Origin: Pseudogracilibacillus sp037072025
Lineage (GTDB): Bacteria; Bacillota; Bacilli; Bacillales; Amphibacillaceae
Length of the DNA: 64,000 nucleotides
NCBI RefSeq assembly: GCF_037072025.1
Contig: NZ_JAXHDD010000020.1
Coordinates: 4,230 to 68,229 of the forward strand
Reading direction: 5' to 3'
Part shown: in pieces, positions 53,611 through 62,806 of the stretch
Numbering within the stretch: the stretch's first letter is position 1
Layout: each line of letters begins with the position of its first letter
Made by a program: the position numbers and the translations under genes
The notes under the pieces: generated by a model
Told to the model about the DNA's origin: nothing
The model's database searches: none
What the model saw: only the letters and a program-made list of their open reading frames with translations

Positions 53611-53874
53611 CTATCTTTTTTCCCGACATCTGCAGACAAACTCTTGATCTCGTCTGCGCTCTCTACGTCTATCTCTTTCTCTTTCGCAACTACTACATCC
53701 ACACCAGTCGCTGTAGCCACCTCTTCTTCGACCATGGTCCCAGTCACGCTTTCTATCATGACATCTACACTTATCACGGCAACCGCATCTATCACGGTCT
53801 CCCCTCACTGGACGACACTCACAGACGAATCTGACGTCCCTACGCTGACGATCATCACGATCATAACATCCCAT
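53611..53874 (-). CDS. Cys/Arg-rich small protein, possibly spore coat
   Basis: An 87-residue protein, MGCYDRDDRQRRDVRFVCEC at the N-terminus, with about ten Cys, mostly in CxC, CGC or CSSC pairs, and very many Arg and Asp residues (CGCRDKCRCHDRKRD, RRRERRRDQEFVCRC). The cysteines suggest metal binding or disulfide cross-linking. The ATG at 53874 is spaced well from TGGAGG; the ATG two codons earlier is too close. It lies between spoVR and gerQ-cwlJ, so a spore coat role is plausible but unproven. I do not recognise a family. Confidence 0.65.
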   Translation of the reverse strand: MGCYDRDDRQRRDVRFVCECRPVRGDRDRCGCRDKCRCHDRKRDWDHGRRRGGYSDWCGCSSCERERDRRRERRRDQEFVCRCREKR

Positions 53875-54146
53875 CTTCATTCCTCCATATTCTATATAAA
53901 GCAGGCCGACCTTACTAACAATATATGGGGATGCAATAAGTTTTGATTGGACAAACAGTCTGATTAAAATGTCTTTTTTGCCAGTTTAAATTATATGCCA
54001 AATTTTTCTAAAAAATTAGTCAAAAATAAAATGATATACGATAATGCCGAAGATGAATTGTGTTTTGAGCTCGTTTATTAGATTTATTTAGATTATAAAA
54101 ATACATGTATAAATTTATTCCTGCTATTTTTGCTATTAAAACCACA
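53875..54146. other. Intergenic region between the Cys/Arg-rich gene and gerQ
   Basis: Very AT-rich, no gene seen. It presumably holds the promoter of the Cys/Arg-rich gene, which I could not place. Confidence 0.4.
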
Positions 54147-54183
54147 TAAAAAAACATAGTTTCTTAGCTTAGAAACTATGTTT
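54147..54183 (-). terminator. Terminator of cwlJ-gerQ
   Basis: A perfect 13-bp stem, AAACATAGTTTCT (54152-54164) and AGAAACTATGTTT (54171-54183), six-base loop, followed on the minus strand by a run of T. Confidence 0.88.
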
Positions 54184-54203
54184 AAAATGAAATAAGTTAG
54201 CAG

Positions 54204-54689
54204 TTACCGTGGGGAGTAAGTTGCCATTTGCCCGACAGGACTACGGTATTCAATTTCCTCTTCAAATGTTACATAATTAAGATATACCATTAAAAGTAAA
54301 TACCTCATTCCTGTTTGTTGGTCACTAAGTATGATGTGGTCCCGACCCGCTGCTTCAATAATCCCTGTAAACACTTGAGGAGTACTTGCTCCAGCTTCTC
54401 CATCAAATGACATGTAAACGGTCACTAATTTTCCCCTATTTAAACGCAAAATGTTTTCAATATATGATTGTTCGATTGGAAGTTGTCCTGACGTTTCACT
54501 TGGTAAAGTTTGTTCACTACCTTGTAGAAAAGGCATAACAGATGTCATATCTTGCATTTGATTACTTTGATTTGGCATGATTGGCATACCCATCATTTGA
54601 TTATTCATGTTAGCTAATCCTCCCTGCCATCCTTGATATTGCCAAGGTGGCATACATCCTGTAAACATTGGTTGTTGACAACAATACAT
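54204..54689 (-). CDS. gerQ: GerQ (YwdL), spore coat/germination protein
   Basis: A 161-residue protein. The N-terminal 70 residues are rich in Met, Gln, Pro and Gly; the conserved domain begins QSYIENILRLNRGK and contains FTGIIEAAGRDHIILSDQQTG and LLMVYLNYVTFEEE, as in GerQ. In B. subtilis GerQ is cross-linked into the coat by transglutaminase and is needed to localise CwlJ. It follows cwlJ by 12 bases. ATG behind GGAGGAAATGGA. Confidence 0.95.
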   Translation of the reverse strand: MYCCQQPMFTGCMPPWQYQGWQGGLANMNNQMMGMPIMPNQSNQMQDMTSVMPFLQGSEQTLPSETSGQLPIEQSYIENILRLNRGKLVTVYMSFDGEAGASTPQVFTGIIEAAGRDHIILSDQQTGMRYLLLMVYLNYVTFEEEIEYRSPVGQMATYSPR

Positions 54690-54701
54690 TCCATTTCCTC
54701 C

Positions 54702-55133
54702 TTAAAATGTTGAATAAACGGATGCACATGCAGATTCCGTTGGATGATAAAAACAATGAGATTTATATCTACCAGAATTCCATTGATTGTACCACTGTGC
54801 TGGACATGCTCCTGCTGGCATAAAAAACCATAAAGAATTAGTTGCCGGATGATAACGATTCCCTTTAATTACCTCTCTGGCCAAACGTATTTCATTTGGG
54901 CGCGCCCGCTGATAAAAATATCCTTTCTGAGTAGCTTCAAAGCCACCCGGGTATTGGAAAACCATCTCTCTAATTGTAGTAATTTGTGGAAAATCTAAAC
55001 AATCACCTCTAACACGATTGACACCGACATTTCCGACCATAAGCATTCCGAGTTCCCCTTCCCCTTCTGCTTCTGCTCTCATTAACCGCGCTAAAAGCTG
55101 CACATCTTCTTCAGTAGCTTGAACTACAGCCAA
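54702..55133 (-). CDS. cwlJ: CwlJ, spore cortex-lytic hydrolase
   Basis: A 143-residue cell wall hydrolase of the SleB/CwlJ family that degrades cortex during germination. It has RLMRAEAEGEGELGML with the catalytic Glu, VGNVGVNRVRGDC, GYFYQRARPNEIRLAR, NSLWFFMPAGACPAQWYNQW and the Cys-containing end KSHCFYHPTESACASVYSTF (split as shown). The start is placed at TTG 55133 (LAVVQATEED), which matches B. subtilis CwlJ (MAVVRATSED) and follows GGGGGTGAATGTC; a frame seven codons longer overlaps that site. Confidence 0.93.
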   Translation of the reverse strand: MAVVQATEEDVQLLARLMRAEAEGEGELGMLMVGNVGVNRVRGDCLDFPQITTIREMVFQYPGGFEATQKGYFYQRARPNEIRLAREVIKGNRYHPATNSLWFFMPAGACPAQWYNQWNSGRYKSHCFYHPTESACASVYSTF

Positions 55134-55344
55134 GACATTCACCCCCATCCTCATTTCCTATGCTATGTTTAGGCAAATGTAAAAGTGCAAGGTTATAATA
55201 GGCCAAAACAAAAACATTGTCGTTCTCAGAAAATTAATTCGGCAATTAGTTGATTAAATACAGTGGATTTTGAGTCAGCGACTTTAATGTTAATCTAGCA
55301 ATATAATTAAGCTTAAGTACAAACACTATAATAATAGTGAAATA

Positions 55345-55388
55345 CAAAAAAAGAGTGAAAACCTATCAATATAGGCGTTCCACTCTTT
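55345..55388 (-). terminator. Terminator of the penicillin-binding protein gene
   Basis: AAAGAGTG (55350-55357) pairs with CACTCTTT (55381-55388), with an inner CCTAT/ATAGG stem, followed on the minus strand by TTTTT. The stretch 55134-55344 upstream of cwlJ holds no gene. Confidence 0.8.
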
Positions 55389-55492
55389 TATCACTATCAC
55401 ATAACCTGGAGAAAGCACTGTATCTTTATAAAGTATCTTTTTCAGCTAATTTATCTTTTAATTCTACCTTCATCCCGATTAATTATTGTCTA

Positions 55493-57832
55493 TTAATCTC
55501 CATTTTCGCCGTCGTTGTCATTATTTTTCTCTCCGCCTTCCTTTCGATCATTTTCTCCATCTTGATCGTCCGTTTCCTCGTCGGGATCAGGCTGTCCCTC
55601 ATTTTCATCCACTTGTTTATCGTCATTACCGACGTCATCTTCCTCGTTTTCATCATCTTCTTCTTGATTCTCGTCTTCCTGTTTTTCCTGTTTTTCTTGT
55701 TTTTCTTTTTCTTCCTGTTTTTCCTGTTCTTCCCGTTCGTCTTCTTTCTCTTCGTCTACTTGTTCGTTCTGTTCTTCTTCCTCCTGCTTTTGATTAGAAG
55801 AATTGGACGGCTCCTTCTGAGGCGTTGCTGGTTCAGCCCCGCGTACATGTAGTTCCGAACCGATAGAAACAACTGAGTCCGGCCGTACGAAATCTTTAAC
55901 GTCTGACGACGACACCTCCGACATTAATTCGCGGAAAAGATGTTTGGCAATATCCTGCGTACCATCATATTTAATATACTGAACATCCCCATCTTCATTT
56001 TTCATCGACGGGTAACCCGTCCAAACAGTTAAGGAATATTCAGTGGTATAACCAGAAAACCATGAATCACGAAGTCCATCGGTAATACCATATTTTTCAA
56101 GATCCTTTTGATCAATATTTGTTGATCCTGTCTTCCCTGCGACGGGAATCCCCTCAATATTGGCTTGCATTCCGGTGCCACTTACCATGACTGTCTTAAG
56201 AATATCCGTAATCATATAAGCCGTATAGTCCTCCATGGCCTTCTCAGAAATCAAATCAGGTTCCCACTCTTTACCATCAGGAAAAACAACCTTTTTAACA
56301 GCGGAAGGTTCATTATACGTCCCACCATTTCCAAATGCAGCATAGGCCGCCGCCATCTGCAATGGTGACACACCATCAAAACCACCGATAGCAGCTGACT
56401 CATAAATCGGATCAATGTCAATGCCAACTCCTGCAGCAAACGCCTGAGCCTTATCTGCTCCCACGGCTTGAAATGCCTTTAACGCAGGGATATTTCTTGA
56501 CCATTCTAGCGCCCTTCGAATCGAAACGCTACCCCAGTACTTACCATCCCACTCATTAATCGGTGTTCCGTCACTGTATGCATATGGCTCATCCGTCAAG
56601 ATATGCGACGTAGGCCACTTTAAGTGTTCGATGGCCGGACCATAATCGAGAATCGGTTTAATCGTTGATCCGGGGTGATGCTTAATATTAGATCCATAGT
56701 TAGAATAACGAATGGCTTTAAAATTTCTTCCTCCGCCAATTGCTTTAATAGCACCTGTCTCCGTATCAACTAACGATAAACCAACTTCAAAATCTTCATC
56801 TGGATAAGCAATATTTTCCGAATGAAGCAAATCATACGTGGCTTGTTGCGCATCAGAATCAAGATGTGTATAAATTTTCAAGCCACCTTGGAAAAATTCA
56901 TCATCTGAAACAACCTTTTCTTCATTTACCAACTGATCATAAACAGCATCAACATAAGCATTATAAGGATTATCATTTTCCTGCTTTTTCTCTTCTTTTA
57001 AAACAATATCAGCAACCAACTCCTCTTTAGCTTTAGCTTCCTGTTCTTTGTTAATAAATCCATTGTCTACCATTGACTCTAAAACCTTATCGCGTCTTTT
57101 TTCTGCCTTGTCAGGATACTTGAATGGATCTGTCGCACTTGGTGAATTAGGCAAACCAGCGAGAAGAGCAGCCTGAGAGATGCTTAATTGAGAAAGATCT
57201 TCTTCACCAAAATAAGTCACCGCAGCCGTCTTAATTCCATAAGCCCCATGACCGTAATACACATTATTTAAATACAGTTCAAGAATCTCATCTTTTGAGT
57301 ATTTCTTTTCCAGCTTCATGGCAAGCCACGCTTCCTGTACCTTTCGTTTCAACGTTTTTTCTGGAGATAGAACGGTTCGTTTAATAACCTGTTGGGTAAG
57401 CGTAGAACCACCTTCCGCACCCCAACCATGTTTAATATTACTACGAGCCGCACCGATTAAACGACGCCAATCAATCCCGTTATGATCATAAAACCGTTTA
57501 TCTTCAATCGAAATAATCGCAGCCTTCATCACATCTGGCACCTCATCAATCGAAACATTAATCCGGTTTTCTTCTTGAAATAAAGTATCAATCTGTTTGC
57601 CATCTTCATCGTAAATTCGTGTAGATTGCGGCATTTGTAGATTGCTTTCCTTTAGCTCCGGTGCATCATTGATCATAACCGCAACCGATATTGCACCTCC
57701 ACCAACAATAAGAGTACAAGTTATACCTAAACTTAATAAAAGTATCTTCCACCAACTTCTCTTATGTTGATTTGTTTTTTTCCTCTGATGTCTTTTTTCC
57801 ACTCTAGATGTATAGTTGTTAGACACGCCCAC
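55493..57832 (-). CDS. Class A penicillin-binding protein with acidic tail
   Basis: A 779-residue bifunctional peptidoglycan synthase. A basic cytoplasmic start is followed by one membrane anchor (KILLLSLGITCTLIVGGGAI). The glycosyltransferase (GT51) domain has SIEDKRFYDHNGIDW with catalytic Glu and GGSTLTQQVIKRT. The transpeptidase domain has HPGSTIKPIL (SxxK), SRNIPALKAF (SxN) and GKTGST (KTG). From about residue 675 comes a Glu/Asp/Gln/Lys-rich tail of about 100 residues. It resembles PBP1/PonA by domain order. Start uncertain between GTG 57832 and GTG 57826. Confidence 0.93.
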   Translation of the reverse strand: MGVSNNYTSRVEKRHQRKKTNQHKRSWWKILLLSLGITCTLIVGGGAISVAVMINDAPELKESNLQMPQSTRIYDEDGKQIDTLFQEENRINVSIDEVPDVMKAAIISIEDKRFYDHNGIDWRRLIGAARSNIKHGWGAEGGSTLTQQVIKRTVLSPEKTLKRKVQEAWLAMKLEKKYSKDEILELYLNNVYYGHGAYGIKTAAVTYFGEEDLSQLSISQAALLAGLPNSPSATDPFKYPDKAEKRRDKVLESMVDNGFINKEQEAKAKEELVADIVLKEEKKQENDNPYNAYVDAVYDQLVNEEKVVSDDEFFQGGLKIYTHLDSDAQQATYDLLHSENIAYPDEDFEVGLSLVDTETGAIKAIGGGRNFKAIRYSNYGSNIKHHPGSTIKPILDYGPAIEHLKWPTSHILTDEPYAYSDGTPINEWDGKYWGSVSIRRALEWSRNIPALKAFQAVGADKAQAFAAGVGIDIDPIYESAAIGGFDGVSPLQMAAAYAAFGNGGTYNEPSAVKKVVFPDGKEWEPDLISEKAMEDYTAYMITDILKTVMVSGTGMQANIEGIPVAGKTGSTNIDQKDLEKYGITDGLRDSWFSGYTTEYSLTVWTGYPSMKNEDGDVQYIKYDGTQDIAKHLFRELMSEVSSSDVKDFVRPDSVVSIGSELHVRGAEPATPQKEPSNSSNQKQEEEEQNEQVDEEKEDEREEQEKQEEKEKQEKQEKQEDENQEEDDENEEDDVGNDDKQVDENEGQPDPDEETDDQDGENDRKEGGEKNNDNDGENGD

Positions 57833-58440
57833 TTCACCCTTATCTACAAAACTATTAAAACCCCATTCTCTATTATATAGTATTCTAATGGAATAAAGAA
57901 CTCGGATACCCTTGACAGCGATTACAAATAAAAAATAGGTTCGAAAGTCTCATCCTCAAAAGGGAAACATAAAAAAATAAACATTAACGCATTTAGGAAC
58001 ATTTATAAAGAAGAAAGTCTAACCTATAACCTAGAGTTGCGTTAAAATAGAAAAATCTCATCTTAATATTTAGGGGTGAGTCAATTAATGCTTATCCATT
58101 TTTCAATGTTGGTTGTTTAGAAAATAAAATGATGTTTTAAAAATAACAACAACGGTGGATAATTTATACTTTCCAGTCGAATATTTCCCTTTAGACATAT
58201 TTCTTCTCCTTCTCCACTATTACATCCACAAGAAATAGTTGAATGCCATTACAAGATGGACAACGGAACTTATGATCAATCAATGACTCGGTTAAAACTT
58301 TAAGTGAATCAAAACTCTAACAAAATCAGACTTAATAGTTAATTGGTTTATTTTTTGGTAGTAATTAATCGCACTGTATGTTCTATCTTCTTCCTAAGAT
58401 TTAAGTATTTCTGCATTTCGCACCTTAATATTGAACCACC
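57833..58440. other. Intergenic region with decayed short frames
   Basis: No intact gene. On the minus strand near 58210-58300 a short frame contains FRCPSCNGIQLFLVDVIVE, a CxxC zinc-ribbon-like fragment without a start codon. On the plus strand a GGGGTGAG site at about 58074 precedes a ten-codon frame. These look like gene remains. Confidence 0.35.
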
Positions 58441-58515
58441 TTACTGGTTCATTTTTGAGCCATTTTGTACAGATAAATCTCCGTTTACTGTGAAAGCTTC
58501 TCTATTTCTCATCAT
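58441..58515 (-). CDS. 24-codon ORF with strong ribosome binding site
   Basis: MMRNREAFTVNGDLSVQNGS followed by KMNQ and stop. The GGAGGTGATATT site is ideal, which is unusual for noise. It may be a real small peptide gene or the 5' end of a truncated gene; I know no family. Confidence 0.3.
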   Translation of the reverse strand: MMRNREAFTVNGDLSVQNGSKMNQ

Positions 58516-58707
58516 AATATCACCTCCAATACACGAATGAAATATCAGTGATAATTCGTATGACGTTCGTTCACTGACCGTATCATTAAGTAACAAAAAA
58601 CGCTGCAGTCATACGACTTACAACGCTTTTAGGGTACGTCCCAGGCAGCCTTATTTATATGCCCGAAAAAGTTTGTAGTAAATGTGTAGCAAAAAAATTA
58701 TTCTTTT

Positions 58708-58734
58708 AAGACCGCTTTTAGTGGTCTTTTTAAT
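58708..58734. terminator. Short hairpin terminator at the right end of the decayed region
   Basis: AAGACCGC and GTGGTCTT (one G-T pair) with a five-base loop, followed on the plus strand by TTTTAATT. It overlaps the last codons of the minus-strand pseudogene. Confidence 0.5.
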
Positions 58735-59380
58735 TAACCTCGATCACACTATCAAACAGGATATGCGTTTTTTCCAAAATTACAACTTTATTGATTGTGT
58801 CATAAGTTAACAAATATCCATCATGATATTTATGATTATGATCCGCAAAATATTTTATGCATACAACTTTTGAACCAATAAGATTAAGGATATGATTTGC
58901 ATCCATTACTTGTGTGCCCGCTAGCTTCGTCTTTCCCACTAGCGCATTTAGAGAGGCTATTGGCTTAGGATCTCCTTCTTCCCATGTTAGATTTTTGTAA
59001 GCACCCACATAGTGTAACCATGTATGTTCATCTATACCAAAAGTTGGCTCACTCCATTTAATTTCGTAATACTGTTGAACCAAATTTAATTGTTCCGAGC
59101 TGTCTTTGTAAGCAAGAATAAAAGCTTCTTTCTTTTCATCATCATGTTGTACTTCTTGCAAACTCGTTGGATCAAGTAAAGTAGGAATCATTTCACTTAC
59201 TTTGATAGCGAACTTTTCTACATCTGTGACATATGGTTCAACAATCGCTTTACTACTTTTCCCGCCACTACCATATTACGTCAATGCTTGATTAACGATA
59301 TCTTCTGTTATTTTGGGATATTGAAAGTTAATAATAGAACCAAACTCTTTTGCACCCACCACCGGAAATATTACGAATCA
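58730..59380 (-). pseudogene. Truncated gene, possibly type I restriction HsdR C-terminus
   Basis: The intact 153-residue part starts MIPTLLDPTSLQEVQ. The same frame continues upstream through a TAA with VVGAKEFGSIINFQYPK...KSSKAIVEPYVTDVEKFAIKVSE, so the visible ORF is the rest of a longer gene. Segments such as KKEAFILAYKDSSEQLN, FGIDEHTWLHYVGAYKNL and ANHILNLIG recall the C-terminal helical region of type I restriction HsdR subunits (FxxAYR...DEQxFxDYxxxYKxL...ILNLI). The last 45 residues do not. No other restriction gene is near. The HsdR idea is weak. Confidence 0.4.
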
Positions 59381-59388
59381 TATCATGT

Positions 59389-62097
59389 CTATTGCGTCAA
59401 TATACTTTCTTGTAGACTACTATAATAGTCGGAATCCGTATCGTAATTATATATTTGATGAAATTGACTGTCTCCAAACAACCGTCTAGCCTCCCGGATA
59501 TACGCCTGTTGATAAGCAGATTTCATTCTGTTATTAACAAATTCTCGATTTTTTTGAAAGTAGTTTATTGCAAAGGCTTCTTCTAACGTAATTGGCATAT
59601 TCTTATCATGGACGATAAAATTAATGTCCGAATTTAAATCTAATACCATACTTCGTTTATCTTTATCCTTCGATACTTCGTTACTAAATAATAAAGTAAA
59701 CACTTCATTGTTTTGATCTGCATGTTTAAGCTGGCGAAAGAGACTAGAAAATCTTTCTGGATCGCTTAAGGTTCCTATTAAATACAATGATTTAGATAAA
59801 TTCATTCGATTGACAAACTGAATGTTACGTGAATCCCCATAAAAAAACCACTTGACAACCCTTTCTGTTGACTTACCATCATCATATGGACAAAACCTCT
59901 CTTTGGCTGCTAAGTAATGTGGACTAGGCTGATCATTTTGTAGTTTGCTTATGATTGCAGCTTTTAATTCTTCACTAGATTTAGCTATAGTTCCAGGTAG
60001 TTCTTCCTCACTTAAGTTTAAGCCACGCTCTTTTTTATAGACATTTAAATCATAGAGGTAATGAATAATTGGTCGTTCTGTAACTAAGAAATCAAAAAAG
60101 ACACTCGAGTAATCACTAATCACAATATCTGATATTCCTAGTAGCTCATTTGTAAGAATATCTGGTGGTGGAATAATAACGTTCTTCGGAAATTTAACAT
60201 TCCTTAATAAGCGATTTGATATTGGATGTCCACGAAATACGACGTTCACATCAAGCTCTGCTAACATGTTTAAGTCCTGAATGAGTTGATTTGAATCAAA
60301 ACGATTGTCTGCTTTTGTTTCTCCACGCCATGTTGGTACGTAAAGAACAATTTTCTTAGACAATTCCAAACATAATTTAGACGATATTTGACGTTTAGTA
60401 TCTTCCGTCATATTTAGTGTTACATCTATACGCGGGTAACCAATCTTTGCAATTTCGCCAGAATGTATCCCTCTGATTGAATAGCTTCTTGGTTGTTTTT
60501 CGGCCATATATTCATTCGGTACAATAATATGAGTGGCTTGCAGTAAATTACGAGTACTTCCAACAACCCCGACCGGTGATCCTGAACTGTCACGACCAAC
60601 GGTTTTATAAAATATTCCGTGACTTGTCTGTAAATAAAGTTGATCGGGCTTTCGCACAACATAAGGATCAAAGGTCGAGTTACATATGAGATATTTAGCA
60701 CTACTAATATATTTAAAGTAAGCATCGGACTTCTTTTTGACATATATGATATTATCCATGGATCTGAATTCATTAGGGATTACTTGAAACGAGTTCACTA
60801 CCCATACATGGGTATAATTTTTAAAGTCATCTTTCCCTAAAATATGCTCAAAAATTGCAAAAGGACTATCCATCATTCGTGTACCACTTAGACTTTCGTA
60901 AAAAATGATCTGATCATTTACCGAATAATGTTCATAACTGATAGCATAACGAACCTTTTCTTTAGTAATATTCTTTTTATAAAAACCTTGATCAATATAG
61001 TTTGGTTTGCTAAAAAGCTCAGCTTCCTTGTAGGCGATTAATGCTTCATCAATTTTGCCAAGTTGAACAAGCACTGAGGCTAATCGTCGATAGTTTCCAG
61101 GGCGATGTTTTTCCTGTCTATCGATAGCGCTTTTGAACCATTTGGCCGCATTATGATAGTCATTTAATTGTTCATAACAATTAGCCAGTGCAAAGTGCCA
61201 TGGCGAACGAACTTTGTCCAGTTCTAGAGCTGTTTCATAATAATGTAAAGCTTGTTCGGGCTTATATAGCTTATTATCTAATATAGAAGCTAATTTAAAA
61301 AATAAATCCGCATTACTTTCGTCCTGTAACAACTGGCTTTTATATGCGTCTACAGCATATTGCCATTGTTTATGTTTCTCATGAAAAACACCTATTCCCA
61401 ATTGTTGACTATTTAGTTCTTGATCCAGTTGGATGACTTTTTCAAATGAATCAGCTGCTTGGTCAGGGTCTTTTATGAGTTGCATGCAACCTAGCCGATA
61501 ATACGCTGTGACAAGAGATTTACGACTCGATTGTTGGTTAAAGCTATTTATAGCTTGTTTATAATAAATCTCCGCATTATGATAATCTTTAAGTTTTCGA
61601 TAGCATTCCGCTAATTGAAAAATAGAAGTAGCGTCGGTTGGGTTCAGTTTTAGATAAGATTTAAAGGAAACTATTGATTTCTCCCACTGACGCATTTTCT
61701 TGTACTGATTTGCTAACTTACGATGAGCATGTATATCTCTAGGCATAGATGTTAAGTACTTATGCAAGCATAATATTGCTTGGTCGGATTCACCTAAATG
61801 AATTAAGATGTCCGCTTTGTTCAAATAAAGCTCATTTGCAGTTGAATCTTCTGTTAATTGAATAGCAGTGTTAATATATTGTAAGGATTGCATCCACAAT
61901 TTCTGTTCATAAGCAAGCTTTGATAAACGAAGATAATAGTCAGGCTTATTTTTATAAATCGACTTTAATTTTTGCAAATTTCTATATATACCTTGAGTAT
62001 TACCAGATCTGGTATATACTTTTAAAGCTAAATAGCTACGAAGCAACGTGGGTAATTTAGCTAATTTTCCCTTTTTCTCCTTTATATTACTGTTCAA
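59389..62097 (-). CDS. TPR + CDP-glycerol glycerophosphotransferase protein
   Basis: A 902-residue protein in three parts. Residues about 1-360 are TPR repeats (YYLRLSKLAYEQKLWMQSL, AIFQLAECYRKLKDYHNAE, AIDEALIAYKEAELF-like units). About 400-770 is a TagF/TagB-like glycerophosphotransferase domain: LQTSHGIFYKTVGRD, IGYPRIDV, VLYVPTWRGE, VVFRGHPIS and SDIVISDYSSVFFDFLV. The last 130 residues form an unrecognised domain. TagF enzymes polymerise glycerol phosphate for teichoic acid; the TPR part may bind a partner or control length. Start TTG 62097 behind AGAGGTG. It stands alone, next to an element remnant. Confidence 0.9.
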   Translation of the reverse strand: MNSNIKEKKGKLAKLPTLLRSYLALKVYTRSGNTQGIYRNLQKLKSIYKNKPDYYLRLSKLAYEQKLWMQSLQYINTAIQLTEDSTANELYLNKADILIHLGESDQAILCLHKYLTSMPRDIHAHRKLANQYKKMRQWEKSIVSFKSYLKLNPTDATSIFQLAECYRKLKDYHNAEIYYKQAINSFNQQSSRKSLVTAYYRLGCMQLIKDPDQAADSFEKVIQLDQELNSQQLGIGVFHEKHKQWQYAVDAYKSQLLQDESNADLFFKLASILDNKLYKPEQALHYYETALELDKVRSPWHFALANCYEQLNDYHNAAKWFKSAIDRQEKHRPGNYRRLASVLVQLGKIDEALIAYKEAELFSKPNYIDQGFYKKNITKEKVRYAISYEHYSVNDQIIFYESLSGTRMMDSPFAIFEHILGKDDFKNYTHVWVVNSFQVIPNEFRSMDNIIYVKKKSDAYFKYISSAKYLICNSTFDPYVVRKPDQLYLQTSHGIFYKTVGRDSSGSPVGVVGSTRNLLQATHIIVPNEYMAEKQPRSYSIRGIHSGEIAKIGYPRIDVTLNMTEDTKRQISSKLCLELSKKIVLYVPTWRGETKADNRFDSNQLIQDLNMLAELDVNVVFRGHPISNRLLRNVKFPKNVIIPPPDILTNELLGISDIVISDYSSVFFDFLVTERPIIHYLYDLNVYKKERGLNLSEEELPGTIAKSSEELKAAIISKLQNDQPSPHYLAAKERFCPYDDGKSTERVVKWFFYGDSRNIQFVNRMNLSKSLYLIGTLSDPERFSSLFRQLKHADQNNEVFTLLFSNEVSKDKDKRSMVLDLNSDINFIVHDKNMPITLEEAFAINYFQKNREFVNNRMKSAYQQAYIREARRLFGDSQFHQIYNYDTDSDYYSSLQESILTQ

Positions 62098-62282
62098 ACA
62101 AATCACCTCTTATTTACGCTAACATTGTCGTTTATTATAGATATACTAAGTATAAAATATGATAATCATCTTTTTAAAAGTAAACAAACTTGTATGAAAT
62201 TACGCATTTACATACTATAAAATAGCCTCTTTCATTTAGTTATTATTTCTATATTATAACTCAGTTATTATATCATAAAAAG

Positions 62283-62630
62283 TCAAAAATGAGCGTTTAA
62301 ATAGTTTCTTGTATAAAAAATAATGATTGAGTCATTTGAGTTAACTTCAGGTATTCTAGATAATCTATTCAACACTTCAATGTATCCTCGTTCCTCTAAC
62401 GTCTTTAAACAGTTCCTTAACGTTCGATCGCTTACGCCCGATTTCTTTAATATTGTTTCCCTACTCGGAAAACAATCGGAAGTACGGTTATCCGGGTACA
62501 TGCACAGCGTGGAGTACACTGATTTATCCGCCGCTTTTAGCGACTCATCCTCTAATATCGCACGAGTAACCATGACAAAAGGCGCTTTACGACGGTCGAG
62601 GACTATTCGTTCCGACGAGATAATAACCAC
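62283..62630 (-). CDS. Phage-type winged-helix protein (HTH_36-like)
   Basis: About 115 residues with RKAPFVMVTRAILEDESLKAADKS followed by VYSTLCMYPDNRTSDCFPSR and ETILKKSGVSDRTLRNCLKTLEERGYIEV, the winged-helix pattern of replication-initiation/HTH_36 proteins of phages and plasmids. The N-terminus is unclear: the only good site, AAGGGGG, lies next to GTG 62630 and ATT/ATC codons; an in-frame ATG at 62723 has no ribosome binding site. Codon use (CGG, ACG, TCG) is GC-richer than that of the core genes, so it is probably acquired. Divergent from the next gene. Confidence 0.7.
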   Translation of the reverse strand: MVIISSERIVLDRRKAPFVMVTRAILEDESLKAADKSVYSTLCMYPDNRTSDCFPSRETILKKSGVSDRTLRNCLKTLEERGYIEVLNRLSRIPEVNSNDSIIIFYTRNYLNAHF

Positions 62631-62736
62631 CCCCTTACTTATAAAGGGTATCGACGTGGTATAAAGTGGGACATTAAATTTAAAGTTTAAACATTCTGTT
62701 AACTTACCGTGCATCCTTAACATAATCGTAAACAGG

Positions 62737-62765
62737 TTTAATTTTCCATATAAATAAGGTATACT
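62737..62765 (+). promoter_or_regulatory. Promoter of the 62807 gene
   Basis: TTTAAT, 17 bases, TATACT. Good -10 and spacing, weak -35. Lies 40 bases before the start codon. Confidence 0.5.
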
Positions 62766-62806
62766 GATGAGTAATCAACGAAGGGCAATCGAAGGGGGAA
62801 ATTAGT

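Noticed and set aside
53601..53795. 64-codon Val/Asp-rich frame overlapping the Cys/Arg-rich gene
   Set aside because: The overlapping frame has the ribosome binding site and a patterned cysteine-rich product; this one is its shadow.
55337..55852. 171-codon plus-strand frame rich in Phe and Leu over the PBP gene 3' end
   Set aside because: It is the antisense of the acidic tail of the penicillin-binding protein.
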